Numbered from the stretch's first letter, positions 10,205 through 24,275 are shown. The stretch: DNA of 64,000 nucleotides from Metaphire vulgaris (GCA_018105865.1 CM030852.1:3315934-3379933), one strand, 5' to 3'. The notes: generated from the sequence alone by a model not told the origin. Translations and numbers: made by a program.

Positions 10205-10853
10205 TCAGTGCCCTGTCATGAGTTTTTGTGTGTGTTAATTTGACTGACAGCTGCTCGTATATTTATGCTTGTTGATGTTTGTGAATTTGGAATTTTTTCG
10301 TTTGCACTGATATGCGACGTTAAACTGGAGTGAGTGAGACCTTTCTACAGAATTCTATGTCTTCTGATGTTTCCAATAGCAACAGTGAATTTTTGGACAC
10401 GCGTCATAATTATTGGAGAATTTTTGAATTTAACTCTTCCGAGTGCTTTAGCTGCATAAACTTGTATATGAGGATGATATGTATATGCATATGCATATTT
10501 ATGAGGATGATATGCATATGCATATTTATGAGGATGATAAGCATATTCATGAGGATGATATGTATATGCATATGCATATTTATGAGGGTGATAAGCATAT
10601 TCATGAGGATGATATGTATATGCATGTGCATATTTATGAGGCTGCTACTGTAGTACAGTGGTGATCATAAGGTAAAAGTAATCTGTGATTTGATAGCCTG
10701 ACTTCAGATTTTTAAATTTTCAAAGCTTTTTTTATCATGCGTTTTATTCAGCTCCGCTTTTACTTTGGACAGAAGGATCAACAAGAAAATTTTCTAAAAT
10801 TTATATTCGGTGTAAATAAGCGAGTATTTGAGAGCACTTTGGAAGTCAAAATA

Positions 10854-11012
10854 CAGCAGAACTTTGTCGTAGTGTACTTAGCGGGTCTGTAAATTTAGTA
10901 CGTTACATCCAATACCATCCAACACAATAGCGCATCGCACAGTACCACACTTTGCGGTACGCTATAACCGAGTATACGTTATATCCGAGCGCGTTTTAAC
11001 AAAGTTCTACTG
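10854..11012. mobile_element. pogo/Tigger-like MITE relic
   Basis: CAGCAGAACTTTGTC ... AACAAAGTTCTACTG, flanked by TA on both sides, with internal ACCGAGTATACG. The same termini are seen at 20276, 29554 and 50067. Confidence 0.7.
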
Positions 11013-11437
11013 TACCTTCAAATTCATGTTGTTTTTGGTCTTGGAACTTATCTATCATTGGTAATCACAGTATTGCTATTTGACTGCACACCAAAGATTC
11101 AAAATCATGCATTTTTCATGTATTTCTTGCTTCCTCTTCCCATGTATTTGCTTTTGATAGCTTTTTGTCATTATAGTTTCTTTATTCGCCAGTTGGAGCA
11201 GATATAGTATCATTTTTTTTCTAAGATGCAGGTTTTGGCCAGTCTTCCTGTGCTGCATACTCATATACTTATATGTCTTGGAATTCTATGCATTTAAGAT
11301 TTTCTGATCCAAACTAACATTACAGTCTATGTACAGATTACTTACTGTCTTTGTGTATCTTGAGTGGTCTGTGTTGTTCTTATTGGCTTTTCAGTTTTAC
11401 CTGCTGTGTTACCTAATGTTTTTAGCATTGGGATACG

Positions 11438-11517
11438 TTAACCCTTTAACCCTTTGTTTATTTGTAATGTATTGGAAAATGGACAAGTATTCTCGGGGCA
11501 AATGGGAAAAGGGTTAA
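11438..11517. mobile_element. 80-bp TTAA-flanked MITE, degenerate
   Basis: TTAACCCTTTAACC ... AAAAGGGTTAA, 80 bp between outer TTAA sites. AAAATGGACAAGTATTC matches the inverted core of the family. Confidence 0.7.
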
Positions 11518-12207
11518 GATTATTTTTGCCAGCTCTGTGTGTGTGTGTGCTTTTGGCCATTTTGTTCCTGCACTTGTTTTTGGTTTAGTTAATAGTTGTT
11601 CCCTTTGGTTGTTTTGCCTGCGTTTTGCGTCCTCTGCCGCGTGTTTCTCTTTTACTGTTTTTACAATAGGGACGAGTATTTTGCATTGTACTGACGCTCT
11701 CTTTTTTGTGGCAATTACGAGACCACCGTTTTTGAGACATCGGGTTTTTACATCCTCTGTGGTATTTGCTTGTTTTTCGATCCGTTTGAGGTTAGTTTTC
11801 CTGTTACAGTTACTTCTCAATATCATCCTTGTTACTGTTTCAATACATTTTTATGCAGAAGCAGTCTTCAAAGTCATGGTATGTGTCGTCTGCTGATGTG
11901 ACGTCAGTTACCTTAGTATAAATGGTATTTTGTCTCGGTTCAGGTGAAAGTATTCTAATTTGTTTCATAGAGGTTTATCTCATTTTTTGGTCATGTCACT
12001 AGTTGATTTCTAGTTAGTGATTGGCATTAAGATAATGTTTTCCTAAGAATATTTCGATGTTGGGTATTTTGGGGAAAAAGATTCACTGTTGATTGGCAAT
12101 TATTGGTTGCAAAAGCTTTTATTTGTGAGAACTAAGCTCATAGCAGGTTCCACTGTTCTTGTTTTTAGCAATATTTTAAACCAATGGCATTTTGCAATTT
12201 TTCGGCA

Positions 12208-12287
12208 TTAACCCCTTAACCGGCATGACGGATATATCCGTCCATTTTACATTGAGTTACAAATAAAATGCCCGGTTAAGGGTTTAA
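12208..12287. mobile_element. 80-bp TTAA-flanked palindromic MITE
   Basis: TTAACCCCTTAACCGG ... CCCGGTTAAGGGTTTAA with CGGATATATCCG and CATTGAGTTACAAATAAA; 80 bp. Confidence 0.85.
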
Positions 12288-12826
12288 GTCTTACCGACTG
12301 CCAACTGTGTTTGAACGGTTAAAGGCGATGAATTTTGAGCGATAATTTCAGTGAAATAATATGATTGTACTGCTGATCTTGATGATCTAATTTTCGGGTG
12401 CATGATCGTGTCAGACACTTCAATTCCTACGTGGATTCTGTTTTCTACAGACAGAATGAAATATTGTTGGATTGATCTTTGGATAAAGTGTAAAGGAAAA
12501 AAGAAATAAGACAGGAAGCTTTTATTTTGAATGATTTTGTATAGATCGCTGCGATTTTTTTTGCGATTTTGGTACGAGTGATTTCGATATTGGAACAAGT
12601 TGGTGAACTTATGCACAGCCATGATGGGACAGGAGCTTTTGCTACTTTCTCTGGAAAGCTTCAAATGTGGAATGTATAAGATTGTCATCCAACATAGGTG
12701 TTGTACTCGTGCTCTATGCTACTACGACGAGTTTCGTAGTCTTTGCAGTAACAGTGATGCAACTTTGCCATACTTGCGCCTTGATATAATTTTAGTAGCG
12801 TAGCATGTTGTTTAAGTACCGCTATT

Positions 12827-12958
12827 GGGGCTCATCCATATAGTACGTATACAAAGAAAGGCATATTTTCAACCCTCCCCTTTTGCACACCCTTCATATG
12901 CAAAATCTCCTAAATCTAACCACCCCCTTCAGTGTGTATGTACTATATGGACGGTCCC
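12827..12958. mobile_element. Inverted-repeat MITE, CCATATAGTACGTA family
   Basis: GGGGCTCATCCATATAGTAC at the left and GTACTATATGGACGGTCCC at the right; internal TGCAAAATCTCCTAAATC as in the 7287 copy. Confidence 0.75.
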
Positions 12959-14279
12959 TTGTGTCATGCAGTGTGGGTGATGTTGGCTTCCACGCTATTC
13001 TGCCTTTTGTATTTATGGCAAATATAGAAATTGAACCCTGGGCTGGTTTTATATGGACAAAATGGATGTTGAAAGCTTTTATGTATGGGAGTGAAACAGG
13101 TCTTCACAGTTGCATTACAAGTGGAGACCAGACACACATCACAACGAGTGTACTGTACATAAGTCAGGAATAGCCTAAACGAATCTAATGTACGCTGTTA
13201 TTTTGCTGCGCGCTGCCGTGACCGTTGAGGATTAGTTTGGTCTTCTACCTAAGCTGTTTGGATTAAAGGTTTGCGACATAGCACAACAGTCTGCTTTGTT
13301 CCGTGCCACTTTTGCATGTCCTCAAGACTGGTGATGTTGTTATAATGGAGGGTAGTGAACTACAGTGTTGTAATAATTTCGAAAAATGTGTTTTTAAATG
13401 TATTTCCGATATTTATAGTGATTACAATGATGACAATGAACTTGGTAATAATAGTACCGTAATAATAATAATAACAATGATGATGCGGAATATTTATGCA
13501 GTTTTTGATTGAGCAGGAAGATTATGTTGATTTTTATGTTGTTTTTAATATTAATCTACTACAGAATTGAGTCCTATCTCTGCGAAAAGACATTCTTTTC
13601 ATTGTGTAAACTTGTTAGTAAATGTTTGTATCATATTAGAAATATTTGTGTTATAAAAATTAAAGTACTGTTTGATTTAAAATGTTTCCTGTTCAGATTC
13701 AGTCTTTGTCGTCTCATTTACACAGACATTCTTTTGTTTATCCATCCAATTGTGGTTTTAGTTTGATCTGCAGTGCTGTTTTGGTCAACACATTACAATA
13801 GTGGCGTCGTAGAAGCAGTGGCGGCGCCAGGAGTGCAGAGGAACGGCCCTTATGCTTATTGGATATGATTCTAAGCTGGGGATTCGGCTCAACCATCAAC
13901 CAGGGCTGGAAAAAGTGATTTTTAAAAACCCCAAATGTTTTTTAAAAGTCAAATTTTATGTGATTTTTTGTTTTTAAGTTGAAAAATGAAAAAAATCCCA
14001 TCTTTAGTGCTTTAAAAGTTTGTTACTCTCAGCAGAACACATGTGAAAACAATATAGATAAGAGCTTGTGGGTGTTGACATGTGACAAAAATATAGAGGG
14101 TCTATGGATGTTTACATGCCAAACATTAAAACCTTAAAAAGCTAAAAACCTACTTCTCATTTCTTTTTTACATTGTTTTTTCTATCAGCTCTGCCATCGT
14201 CCGATACCAAGTGTTTTACAGAATGGCGCAATAGGAGTTCAATAGTAATATTCTCTAATTTCTCTATGTCTCTCAATTT

Positions 14280-14600
14280 AATACGCTAGATGGCAGCGCC
14301 GAAGACCGGTGCCTTATGGGTACGTTTGTTCGGGTCTGGGTCGGAGTCTTCTGCTTCGTAGTCTCTTTCGTCAACGGTTGAATGCAGCCTGACGCTGCAC
14401 GCAGACAACGACAAACGTCATTTTGTAAGTAATTTAAATCGATTTGCATCTCACCTGGCGCACCCGAAACAAAGCTTACAGAGGCGATGACCTCGACCCA
14501 GTCTCTTCGCTCTCGCGTATAAAGCCCATTTGAACGATGTTATCCGGCGTATTCGTGCAGAGGATTGTCTCGGCATGCACTCCGATGATAGAGGTAAGCG
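14280..14600 (+). promoter_or_regulatory. Possible promoter/first exon (L1 gene?), CpG-rich
   Basis: A local GC- and CpG-rich patch in AT-rich DNA. It holds TATAAA at 14518-14523, and 52 bases later an ATG (14575) opening six codons that run into a strong donor, GAG/GTAAGC (GT at 14594), at phase 1. That is the phase the first recognised L1 exon (28324) needs. A second strong donor, TTT/GTAAGT, lies at about 14425. The short peptide has no signal sequence, so at least one more exon would be required. This is an inference from composition and splice signals only. Confidence 0.3.
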
Positions 14601-16153
14601 TTTTTGCATGGTTCAGGCTTTACGTGTTGGGTTTTTTTAGCCGGCCGCCGTCGAAGCGTGACGCGTAATTTCAAAGTTGTTGCAGTTATTATGTGTTTGA
14701 TTTGCGCTTCTGACGGCGTTTGAGTTCGTATTCTGATCGTTATCCTTATCGCGTGTTTTGACTTCAATGAAGCACCTGACACCTCGAGGACACTAGGATA
14801 AATGTGCACTGTGCCTGCATTTGTCCATTTCCCATTGGCGTAGTGAGGGGCGCCTTTTAATATTTGACACCGGAAAATGTCGATGTGTCCCCTGTTCCGG
14901 TGAGGGGGCACATCAGAGGCGGATCTAAGGCGTGCAGAGGGTACAGATTTCCCGGGCCGACGGGGCCGAGGTTGGGGACGCCAAAATTGGTTTAGAGTGT
15001 TCCGCTACTGGTGATCATGGGGGCCGTAACAAGGTGGGCCATGGCCCACCCAATATTTAGGCCCAATGGGCCACGATGTGTTTGGCCCACCCAATTTCAA
15101 TTGGCAAATTACAATGTTTTGTGGAACTAATAACCCCAAATCCCCAATAATATATTGGCATAATATTGCCATCTATCATTGAGATGTCACAGATGTGGAA
15201 GACCATTCAAAATTACTATATTTTATATAACCCAATGATTGATTGCAACTGTGTTTTTCAATGATCAATTATCATGGTTTTAATTTGCATCACTTTTAGG
15301 TTTTGTAGTGAATAGCTTGCTTTGTCCAATTTTGGTACTTTGGTCAAGGCTATCTTATCTCTTGAGTTGAGACATTTGACAGAGAATAGATTTTAATGCA
15401 GCTCATTATTTTTTGGTTATTAATCTGGTACGGTTTGACACAGCAAAGACCGTTTCATCACTCTTCTCTGTCTATAGCCTACTGGAATTGCCCATTTTCC
15501 ATGTTGGGAAATTTTTGGCTTGTGGTGCCCTCCATGCTGGTGATGATTTCTTGCTTGTCAGGTAATGACCTTTTTTTTGTCATGGTACTCGTGAAGTTGA
15601 ATGATGAATACAAAAAATACATCAGATTTTCAACAACATCAGCTCCCAAGCTGACATAGACGCCCCTGCCAATGCTTGTTCAGTCACCCTCTTACCCATG
15701 GAGTCAGTCCTTGCATTGAATTCTAGATTAAACACTGAGTTAATGACAATATAAACTGTTTACAACTTTGTGCCCATGTTAAGACAGTTCTTCCACAGAC
15801 CACTGACTGATCTCTGGAATGACTTGGTCTTTTGCGAATGGATTTGAAGTACCATAGATTGATGCCCTTGAGTATTAGAAATGGTGCTATAGAAGTGCAT
15901 AATTATTATTTATTATTATTTGTTGGTAAAAAGCAAAGTCTTATGCAGACTTTCAGACAACTTATGCTAATGACCTATCTGCTGATAATAATATTGAACT
16001 TTGCATATCTAGCATAGCATATAATTAATTATATATATAAAGATTATGGCACTTGGAGAACTGGCGTCATTATTGTGCATAAAGTAAAATCACAATGTTA
16101 TTCTTAACATATAGCCTTTAAATAATTCATTATTGGTGCATCCATTCATGCTA

Positions 16154-16335
16154 CAGTGAAACCCGCTTAATTGCATCGGTGCCGTGCAAGCCTTGCTTAT
16201 GCGATTAACTGGGCTGTGCGAATAACCGGGATGTCTGATATATAATTAATTGTACGCACAAAACACTGGATCGGGTTTTTCTATGGTTGTTAAGTGGGGA
16301 TTAAGTGATCCACTGCGATTACTTTGCGGGTTAGC
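16154..16335. mobile_element. pogo-like MITE, CAGTGAAACCCGCTTAA family
   Basis: CAGTGAAACCCGCTTAATTGC at the left. The right end is decayed around CACTGCGATTACTTTGCGGG. A better copy with TA flanks is at 50287-50473. Confidence 0.55.
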
Positions 16336-17198
16336 ATATGATTAATTATTATAAAGATTATGGCATTTGAAGAACTGGCATTATTATTGTGCATAAAGTA
16401 AAAATCACAATGTTATTGTTAACTTATAGTCTTTAAATAATTATTCATTATAATTATTGGTTCATCCATTCATGTTATATGCCTATGCATAGAAAAGACT
16501 CTTTGTAGCATATTAATTTGGAATTTTCATGCGTGGCTCTTATGAAAGGAGCAGAAGATATCTTAAATTATTTAGCACTGTGATAATAGAAAGGCTTTCC
16601 CGGAATAAGAGAACATATTGATAGGTCATGCCAGGAATGCACTTGGCATCATCTCTCTCTATGACCATTGGACAAATAAAGTTGTTAAAGGTAGTCACTA
16701 GTCAGTATTGAAGGTCTGCTACACAATAGCCAAGTTTAGGATCATACCATAGACACATTCCCCCTATTACAATTTACAATATCCTTGTTAGTTATATTTA
16801 CTGCTAAGTAAGAAATAAAGATATGATCTTATCACCTTTCTCATTCCACAACAACACAATATTCTGGGTGGTTATTGCATTGATATCTGAGGAATTTCCT
16901 TCCCTTATCAGTTGCCTGAGAAAATCATAAATCACAAAATGAATTACCCAAATCATATTGTGTATGGGAAAGTCATTATTCACCGGCATTCCTATCTCAA
17001 AACATCTTGAGCTGCTTTCGGAGGCACCCTCGTAATGGTCCCCTGGTCAATTTACTAGCCGCCGACCCCTCCACCCATCCAGAGGTATCTGGCAAAAGCC
17101 AGGCATGCAAGAAAAGTGCAATACCTGTTGCTACCCGTCAAGGTATTTATAATAGCACTACTACCCAGACCCATGGTTTTAACCATTGCAGGCCTTAA

Positions 17199-17277
17199 TT
17201 AACCCTTAGCAGTGTATTTAACTGTAACTCAATGTAAAATGGACGGATATATCCGGGATCCCCAGTTAAGGGGTTAA
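17199..17277. mobile_element. 79-bp TTAA-flanked palindromic MITE
   Basis: Reverse orientation: TTAACCCTTAGCAGTG ... CCCCAGTTAAGGGGTTAA, with TGTAACTCAATGTAAAATGG and GGATATATCC inside. Confidence 0.85.
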
Positions 17278-18077
17278 TTAATGGATAGGGCAAAAACTAA
17301 TGAATTCTATTGATTGAATGTTGCTGACAGCTGAGGTGGAAAGTTTCCTTATATTAATGAACTTTCTCTATTGGGCATTAATTCTCTTGGAATTCTCCTG
17401 GAAATAAGTCACTTTTGACCAGGGTGATCTGGTGGTAAGCCTGTCCAGATAAACCTTGGACTTCTAAATTGTTCTGGATAAATGATGAGTCTAATGGCCA
17501 TCTGTTGGCCAGATTGAAGATTCATTTGGTGACAGATTGGAACATAAACATCAGCAGCTGAAACATTGTTTGTTTTTGAGGAACTGTTTATATATTTGTG
17601 ATAGTTTAAAACTGTCCAAGCTGGTTCCTTATAAGGTACATTTATTTAGCTAAGGCTCTCTATGTAGTTAATGCAGAATATTGCATACATATATACATAT
17701 ATATACATATATACATATATACATATATATATATAGTTAATGCAGAATATTGCATATATATATATATACATATATCTATATACTTATATATATATATATA
17801 AACTGTTATCTTTGACTCTTTCATAAACTGTTATTTGACATGTCTTGACCTTAGCTGGTTAAGTTACCAAAACTTGATCTGATGTTTTATTTTAAGGAGA
17901 TCATCTGGTTACCTTTGGTTATCCATTATTCATTGTACAGTGTGTTTGTGGTTTTAAGTTCTGATGTTTACTGCAAACTGTTCATTGCAATTCGAAGTCA
18001 TGATTTAAATATAATTCTGATAACAATTATTGTGAGTCAGCGAGATTTTTATCCTTTCAAATTTGTGTTTCTTCACT

Positions 18078-18244
18078 CAGTGGCGGCTTCACATGGGGGG
18101 CATGTTCCCCTTATTGAATGCCTGCCCCCCTCAGTGGCCCTGGCCCTGTTGGGACCCTATACTTACTACTATGTACCTGACAACAAATAGTTGACCCCCA
18201 TACTTAGAAGTCCCCCCTCCCCCAACTTGCCAAATCCTGCCTTC
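18078..18244. mobile_element. hAT-type MITE, CAGTGGCGGCTC family (old copy)
   Basis: CAGTGGCGGCTTCACATGG, then the same interior (TTGGGACCCTATACTTA, ACTTGCCAAATCCTG) as the cluster at 53.6-58.2 kb. The right end is eroded. Confidence 0.65.
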
Positions 18245-18401
18245 ACTTATTGTACGACTTTATTCTTTACAGTGTGTACAGATTGTGATAGGAAAAGGAG
18301 GTGAGTAGTTCAGAGGAACAAGTGCTATAATATTTTTTGACCAGTTTTCTTGTGCCCTATTGTGTTGTTATCCAACACTGCTTTACTATAGAAATTTTGT
18401 G

Positions 18402-18435
<34 letters not shown>

Positions 18436-20275
18436 GAGATGAAACAATGGTCTGAACAAGCAAGCATTGGTGTAACCATAGGGACCTGTCCCCCTTTTCT
18501 GGTGGGTACCAGTTGTGGGATCTGTGCAAGACAGTTGAGAAATTGGGGAGGCGGAGGGGTTAGGTAGTATGACTGTAGAGAAGAAGAGAATGTGTGAAAG
18601 TTCAAAGCACTTGACAAGAGAATCCTTTTTGCCTGCCAAACTTTTTTGCCCCAAAATGTCAATGTGCGCCCCACCCCATTCCGAAATCCTGGCTGCGCCA
18701 CCAAACTTAAGCTAGCGTCGCCACGGGGGCAAATGGGGGCAAGTGCCCTCCCAAGTCCCAACCTGCCCCAGACCACCTACCAGATTCGCGCAAATCCATG
18801 AGAAAGTTTTCTGTGAAGGGGGGCAGGGGTGGGTAAGGAATCTGACATGCTAGCCCCTTTTGCCCCCCAACCTAAAATTTCTGGCGACGCCACTGCAAAC
18901 AGGCTATCAATTACGGTATATAATATTTTTGTTTTCTATAGAACTTGTCTTACAAGAAACCAGCTCTCTTAAACCCCTTCTCATCTATCGTTCGATTTTG
19001 TAGACATTTGACAGAGAACAGATTTCTGAAAGACTTTCTATAGTGTCATTTCAAATGGCTCACCATTTTTCGAGGCATTTCGAATGCTCTAGAATAAAAT
19101 TGAGGCAGAAAATATTGACAATTCTAGTACGGTTTGACTCAGCTAATCTGGGGACACACGAAAATGTGGTTTTAATTTGTTTCATCACTCTTCTGAAGTT
19201 TGCATATCTATAGCCTAATGTAGCAATAATCCTTGCATTGTCCAATGTCAAACAGACACTAGCGTCGTCACGGGGAGGGGGCAAATGGGGGCAAGTGCCC
19301 CTCAACCTGCCACAGACCACCTACCAGATTCGCGCAAATCCGGTGAGAAAGTTTTCTGTGAGGGGGGTTAGGGGTGGGTAATGAATCTGACACGCCAGCC
19401 TTTTTTGGCCCCAGCCAAATATTTCTAGCGACGCCACTGCATATGTACGACGCCACTGCATATGTACGACGCCACTGCATATGTACCATATGTACCATAT
19501 GTGGTTGTGTTATACATGTGTCTTTTCTCGTCTTAGTGAACATTTCTGGCGATGAATGGAGATGAATGAATGTTCTAAGTATTTTCCTGAGATTTTTTTG
19601 ATGCTTGTTTTGTATCTGGGACACGAAAATGAAGATTTAGACTCCATTGAACCCAAGTCTTGGTTATTTTATTTCATCCAGTATATGAATCACACAGAGT
19701 GTTGAAATGTGAGGTTCCAATCTTTGGTAAAATAAATGTTCTCTCTTCTGTGCATTCTTTTTTGCCTTGTTGATATACCGGTAACTGCTTGGTTCAAAAT
19801 AAGCAGCCTATGGGTCGTTTTTGTCCTGACTGACTGACTGACTCACTCTTACTCACTTACTGACTCACTGACTAACTTGCTCAATCACTTGCTCACTCAC
19901 TGATCACCACTGACACTCACCAATTCAATCATCTCACATTCGCTACACCGCTCACTCACTCACTCACCCGCTAACTCACTCACTGATAAATATTTATCTA
20001 AAAATGCAACAATTACCGGTATAAGTACAGTACTTGTACAAATCTTATCATGCAGTTGGAAGGTAGCGGGTTCAAATCTTACCCTATCCACTGGGCAGGG
20101 ACCTTGGGCAAGTTGTTCACAGCATAGTTGTCTGTGAGGAAGGCAAGAGGAAATAACTCATCTCATCCCCAGATGGCAGAAGCCAATTAGACCAGCCTGA
20201 GGGCAGAGAACACCTTTTAATCAGTCTTTTGAATCTAAGAATGTTTCCTGATACAATCATATCAGTCTATATGTA

Positions 20276-20550
20276 CAGTAGAACTTCATTATAATGGTCT
20301 CAGCTGTAACGCGTATCCTCGGTTACAACATACCACAATTTACATTCCTGTGTGATGCACTACTAAATAAATGAAAACATGGTAACATTTTATTTAGTAA
20401 GAAATCAAGAATGTTATATAAATGTGCCTAAAGGTGTCGAGTACAAGAGGAATACAATCCCGTGTTGGATGGTACTGGGTATAACATATCTCGGACATAG
20501 CATACTACATTTTAAGGACCTTCTAAGTACATTATTATGGAGTTCTATTG
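20276..20550. mobile_element. pogo/Tigger-like MITE
   Basis: CAGTAGAACTTCATTATAATG ... TATGGAGTTCTATTG, flanked by TA. The interior GGTATAACATATC-type sequence resembles the other members. Confidence 0.6.
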
Positions 20551-21478
20551 TAGTTAAATTTTATGTGAACTTATTTATGTCTGCACAGTGGCGTCGCGGG
20601 GGGGGGGGGGGGTACGGACCGCACCGGGTGACCACCTAGGGGTGTCACCAAGCAAGGATGACCATTTTTTGCTTGTCACGGCATCTGAGAAGGAAAAAAT
20701 AAAGAAGATTTAGAAGAGGTCCCAAGTCTAAATGGATGACACCACAATTTTACCACCGCACTGACTAAATATCAATCAATATTGATATTTAGTCAATCAA
20801 TAATCAATCAATCAGCTTGACCTGGATCTAAAGAGCCTGTTGTTTTGTGTTTGCTGTGCAGTTTCTTCACTAAATGCATATCATAGGTGAAGTTAATTTA
20901 GTCAGGATTGGAATCCTTGATGTTGAGTTTTATGCATTTGTTTTCTCTCAGCATCTGGCTCTATATTCAGTGTTCTTATGTTATCCAAGTTTGGTTTTGT
21001 GTTCAGTCAAAGCATCTCTTGGTTATTGAATATCATGTCTCATGTTCATATCCTCTCTATTTCGTTCATATTCAAAAGTCTCTTTTCTTTGATATCTAAG
21101 TGATATAATTAACCGTGTGCCACTATAGAGTTTTTAGGTAATTCAATGCTTGTGAGATTGCATGGCATATGCACTTTGTTTTATGCAATTTTCAGATCAA
21201 ATTCTTCACTTAGTTTGATACTGAAGCAATATTTCATGAGCATTGAGCCAGATATATGTATTATGCTTGAATAGCTGTACATGTTATAATTTGTAATAGT
21301 CTTTAATGAGCTAAATACTTAAACTTAGTTATTTAATGTGTTTTTAAACACACTGTTCATGTTCAACATCTTAGACATGATAAGTAAGTAAAGTAAGTAA
21401 GTAAAACACGGAATTTCTATAGCGCTGCCCGAAAGCTTGGCACCAGCTTATTCACGGGCGCTCAATCTGGGTAAAATC

Positions 21479-21652
21479 CAGGGGCGTAGCGATGGGTGGG
21501 TATATCGGTATATATACCCCCCATATCAGTCTACCTTAAAGTTTGTATGTGATTTATATGTGGTTTATATGGTTTATGTGGTTTATAGTTAAGATTTATA
21601 CCCACCCAAAATATTTATACCCTCCCAAATCAAATTTCGGGCTATGCCCCTG
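21479..21652. mobile_element. hAT-type MITE with perfect 8-bp target duplication
   Basis: CAGGGGCGTAGCGATGGG ... CGGGCTATGCCCCTG, flanked on both sides by GTAAAATC (21471-21478 and 21653-21660). CAG...CTG termini with 8-bp duplications are the hAT signature. Confidence 0.88.
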
Positions 21653-22509
21653 GTAAAATCTATAGCCCGTACTCTGTAGTCTGTGGTGGTCAAGGTTGTA
21701 GATCCAGGTAGGCAGGTTGCAACAGAGTATTTTATGAAGGATGATAACAAGATTTGCAGTGGGTAGAATGCAGGCCTGTAGTAAGGATTTCACCATAGGA
21801 TTTCTTGAAAATTATATGTGTAACAAAGAGGATTACTTAAATTACATGGTTTTCATAGTTTCTTGTATTTCTGGGGACAATCAGCATGATATAATGTGAT
21901 AAAAATATGATGACTTGTGCAAGTATGTACTTCTTACCTACTTGCATTCAGTACTTGCAGAGGCGTAGCGAGGGTATCAGGAGCCCGGGGGCAAAGCGTG
22001 CCGTTGGCGCCCCCCCCCCCCCAACACTGCTGATGAGAAAAAAAGGTCGCCACACTTGTTTCTTCTTATTTATTATGCATTTAACTTACCAAGAACCTGA
22101 TTTTGGCGCCCCCTTACCTCGGCGCCCGGGGGCATATGTCCCTCCCTGCCCTTCTCTTCACTATACACCTCCGAGTACTTGGCCTCTTATACCAAGCTTT
22201 TTCTCTGGAATTCAGAAAACTGCCGTTTTGTTCAAAGAATTCACAGGTTGTAATACTGCATAAGGTGCGCACACGTGTGTGTGTGTGTGTGTGTGTGTGT
22301 GCATGTGCAGGTGTTTGTGTGTGTTTGCTTGCAAGTGTGGCTTTTGTCTATTTGTTAGCAACTGGGCCGTGGCTTTGCCTTTCAAGTATAGTGTACTCAG
22401 AGGTGGTTCGGATTAGTAGTGTGGTTGCAACAGACAATACAGGTTAATGCATCAGGGGGAGGGATCCATCTGGGCGGGCCTGTTTAAACAATTTACATGC
22501 TGTGGAGTG

Positions 22510-22584
<75 letters not shown>

Positions 22585-23112
22585 CTACATATTTCTGAGT
22601 CCCCATTACTTTCATCTCTTTAACCAGGATCATCCCATATCTATGCTCCCGACATCAAGAACACTTGATAGTATTCCGCTTGTACTCGAGACTTTTAGGC
22701 ATGTTTCTAGAACATTCTTTTTGATTTCCCACTGAATAAAAATCTGCCGTGTTTTTTTGTTTATTTACTACAGTCAAACCCAAATGATATCAAATTTACA
22801 GGGTTACTGGTTTTTGTGATATTAAACCAGACGTTGCTGACAGAAGTTTGGAATGTATTTTTGCAATTGTGAAATTCTTGTTTTGTAGGTTGTCAATATT
22901 TTTAGCACTTGCAAAAGCAGAATGTGTAATTTTCTTAACCTCTTAATATGAATTTGATTTTACATTTTCTTAAATGGATTTGTTTATTGAGTTTTTGCAT
23001 AAAACATTCATATCGTACATTTACTAAGCTACAAATGACCCCTGGGCACTTTGTCCCTAAAACATTTTTGTTGTATGTAAGGCAATTGTTGTATTGAAAC
23101 AATTATAATGGC

Positions 23113-23159
<47 letters not shown>

Positions 23160-24275
23160 AATAATAATTAATAATAATCAGTCCCCATTTAATAAAGAAA
23201 TTTGCAAGATTTTATAATAATAATAATAACATTCAGTATCAGATATTTTTTCTTCAAAAGCAGCATATTAAAGTGGGGTTGGGCTCAGCCAATGGGGAAG
23301 GAGATTAACCCCCAAAATCAAAACCAAACTAAGTAAGTAAAATCTTGTACATTTATATAGCTCTTTTGAAAGTAGTATTTCAGTATCTGCTTATTCTTAG
23401 GCACTTGGTCTACAATTTGAAATGGCTATAGCTAAAAGACAGGGTCATTTTATCTGAAGGGTCATTTTATCCGACGGGTCATTTTATCCGGATGGTCATT
23501 TTATCCAAAGGGTCTTTTTAAGTTTTTATCCCAAATGGTCATTTTATCCAAAGGATCTTTTTATCCAAAGGGTCATTTTATCCAAAGGGTTTAATAGTAG
23601 CTCATATTATTTCATTGTTTTTGCCTTGCATGGCTTACTATTCTGTAGCCTTAAAAAGCAATTGGGGGGGCGGTAGAGGGGAAATCGGACCATAAATAAT
23701 TTTGGGCCATAGGGGACATTTGCCATTTAAGCTCCCAGCCACTGCATATCAGCACTGATATTCTGTTAACTTGGCCAAGGACCTTTTAGTATTCTGTAGG
23801 TATCTAATGTCTTGTTTCATGGACTTTCATGGTCTTATCTTTCCTTTCCCCCTCAAATTTCCTTGTCTTTTTGTCTCTTCTCTTGCCCTTTATCCTTTTG
23901 CATGAAATAGACTTTGTGTTTTAATCAGATTTCTATGTTTTTTTCCTGCAAAGTTGTAATTTGTACAGGCAAATGGGTGTAGGGTGTTTTTGGTTGATTA
24001 GGGTGTTTTGGGGTTGATTGTGAAGGCATTTGGTACTTGGCCAGCACTTAACTGATTCCTGTTGACAATCAGTGATGTAATAGACTGATATCTTGCCTCC
24101 GAAAGTCTAGTATTATGGATTAGGTGCTGTCTGCCATCGGGCTGAAGACTCTAATGGCTTTTGAGCATTTAGGCACTTAGTCTGTCATCGCCATCTGGTG
24201 TCAATAACTTGAAAAAAACAGTTGAGGGCAGACGATGCACAAGATATGAATTAATTTCATATTAGGTGATTGATG

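Larger units (their letters stand above)
4627..14280. other. Gene-poor spacer, repeats only
   Basis: No reading frame here resembles a protein I know. It contains a mariner-like MITE (5560), inverted-repeat elements (7287, 12827), a 60-bp minisatellite (7670), AT and TG microsatellites (8342, 9592), a hAT-like relic (10029), a 30-39 bp satellite of ATATGCATATG units (10465-10640), a pogo-like relic (10854) and TTAA MITEs (11438, 12208). It may be true intergenic DNA or, if the L1 promoter is further upstream than suspected, part of its 5' intron. Confidence 0.6.

Noticed and set aside
10330..10653. Frame rich in MICICIFMR repeats
   Set aside because: Translation of an ATGAGGATGATATGCATATG satellite; all frames give similar repeats.
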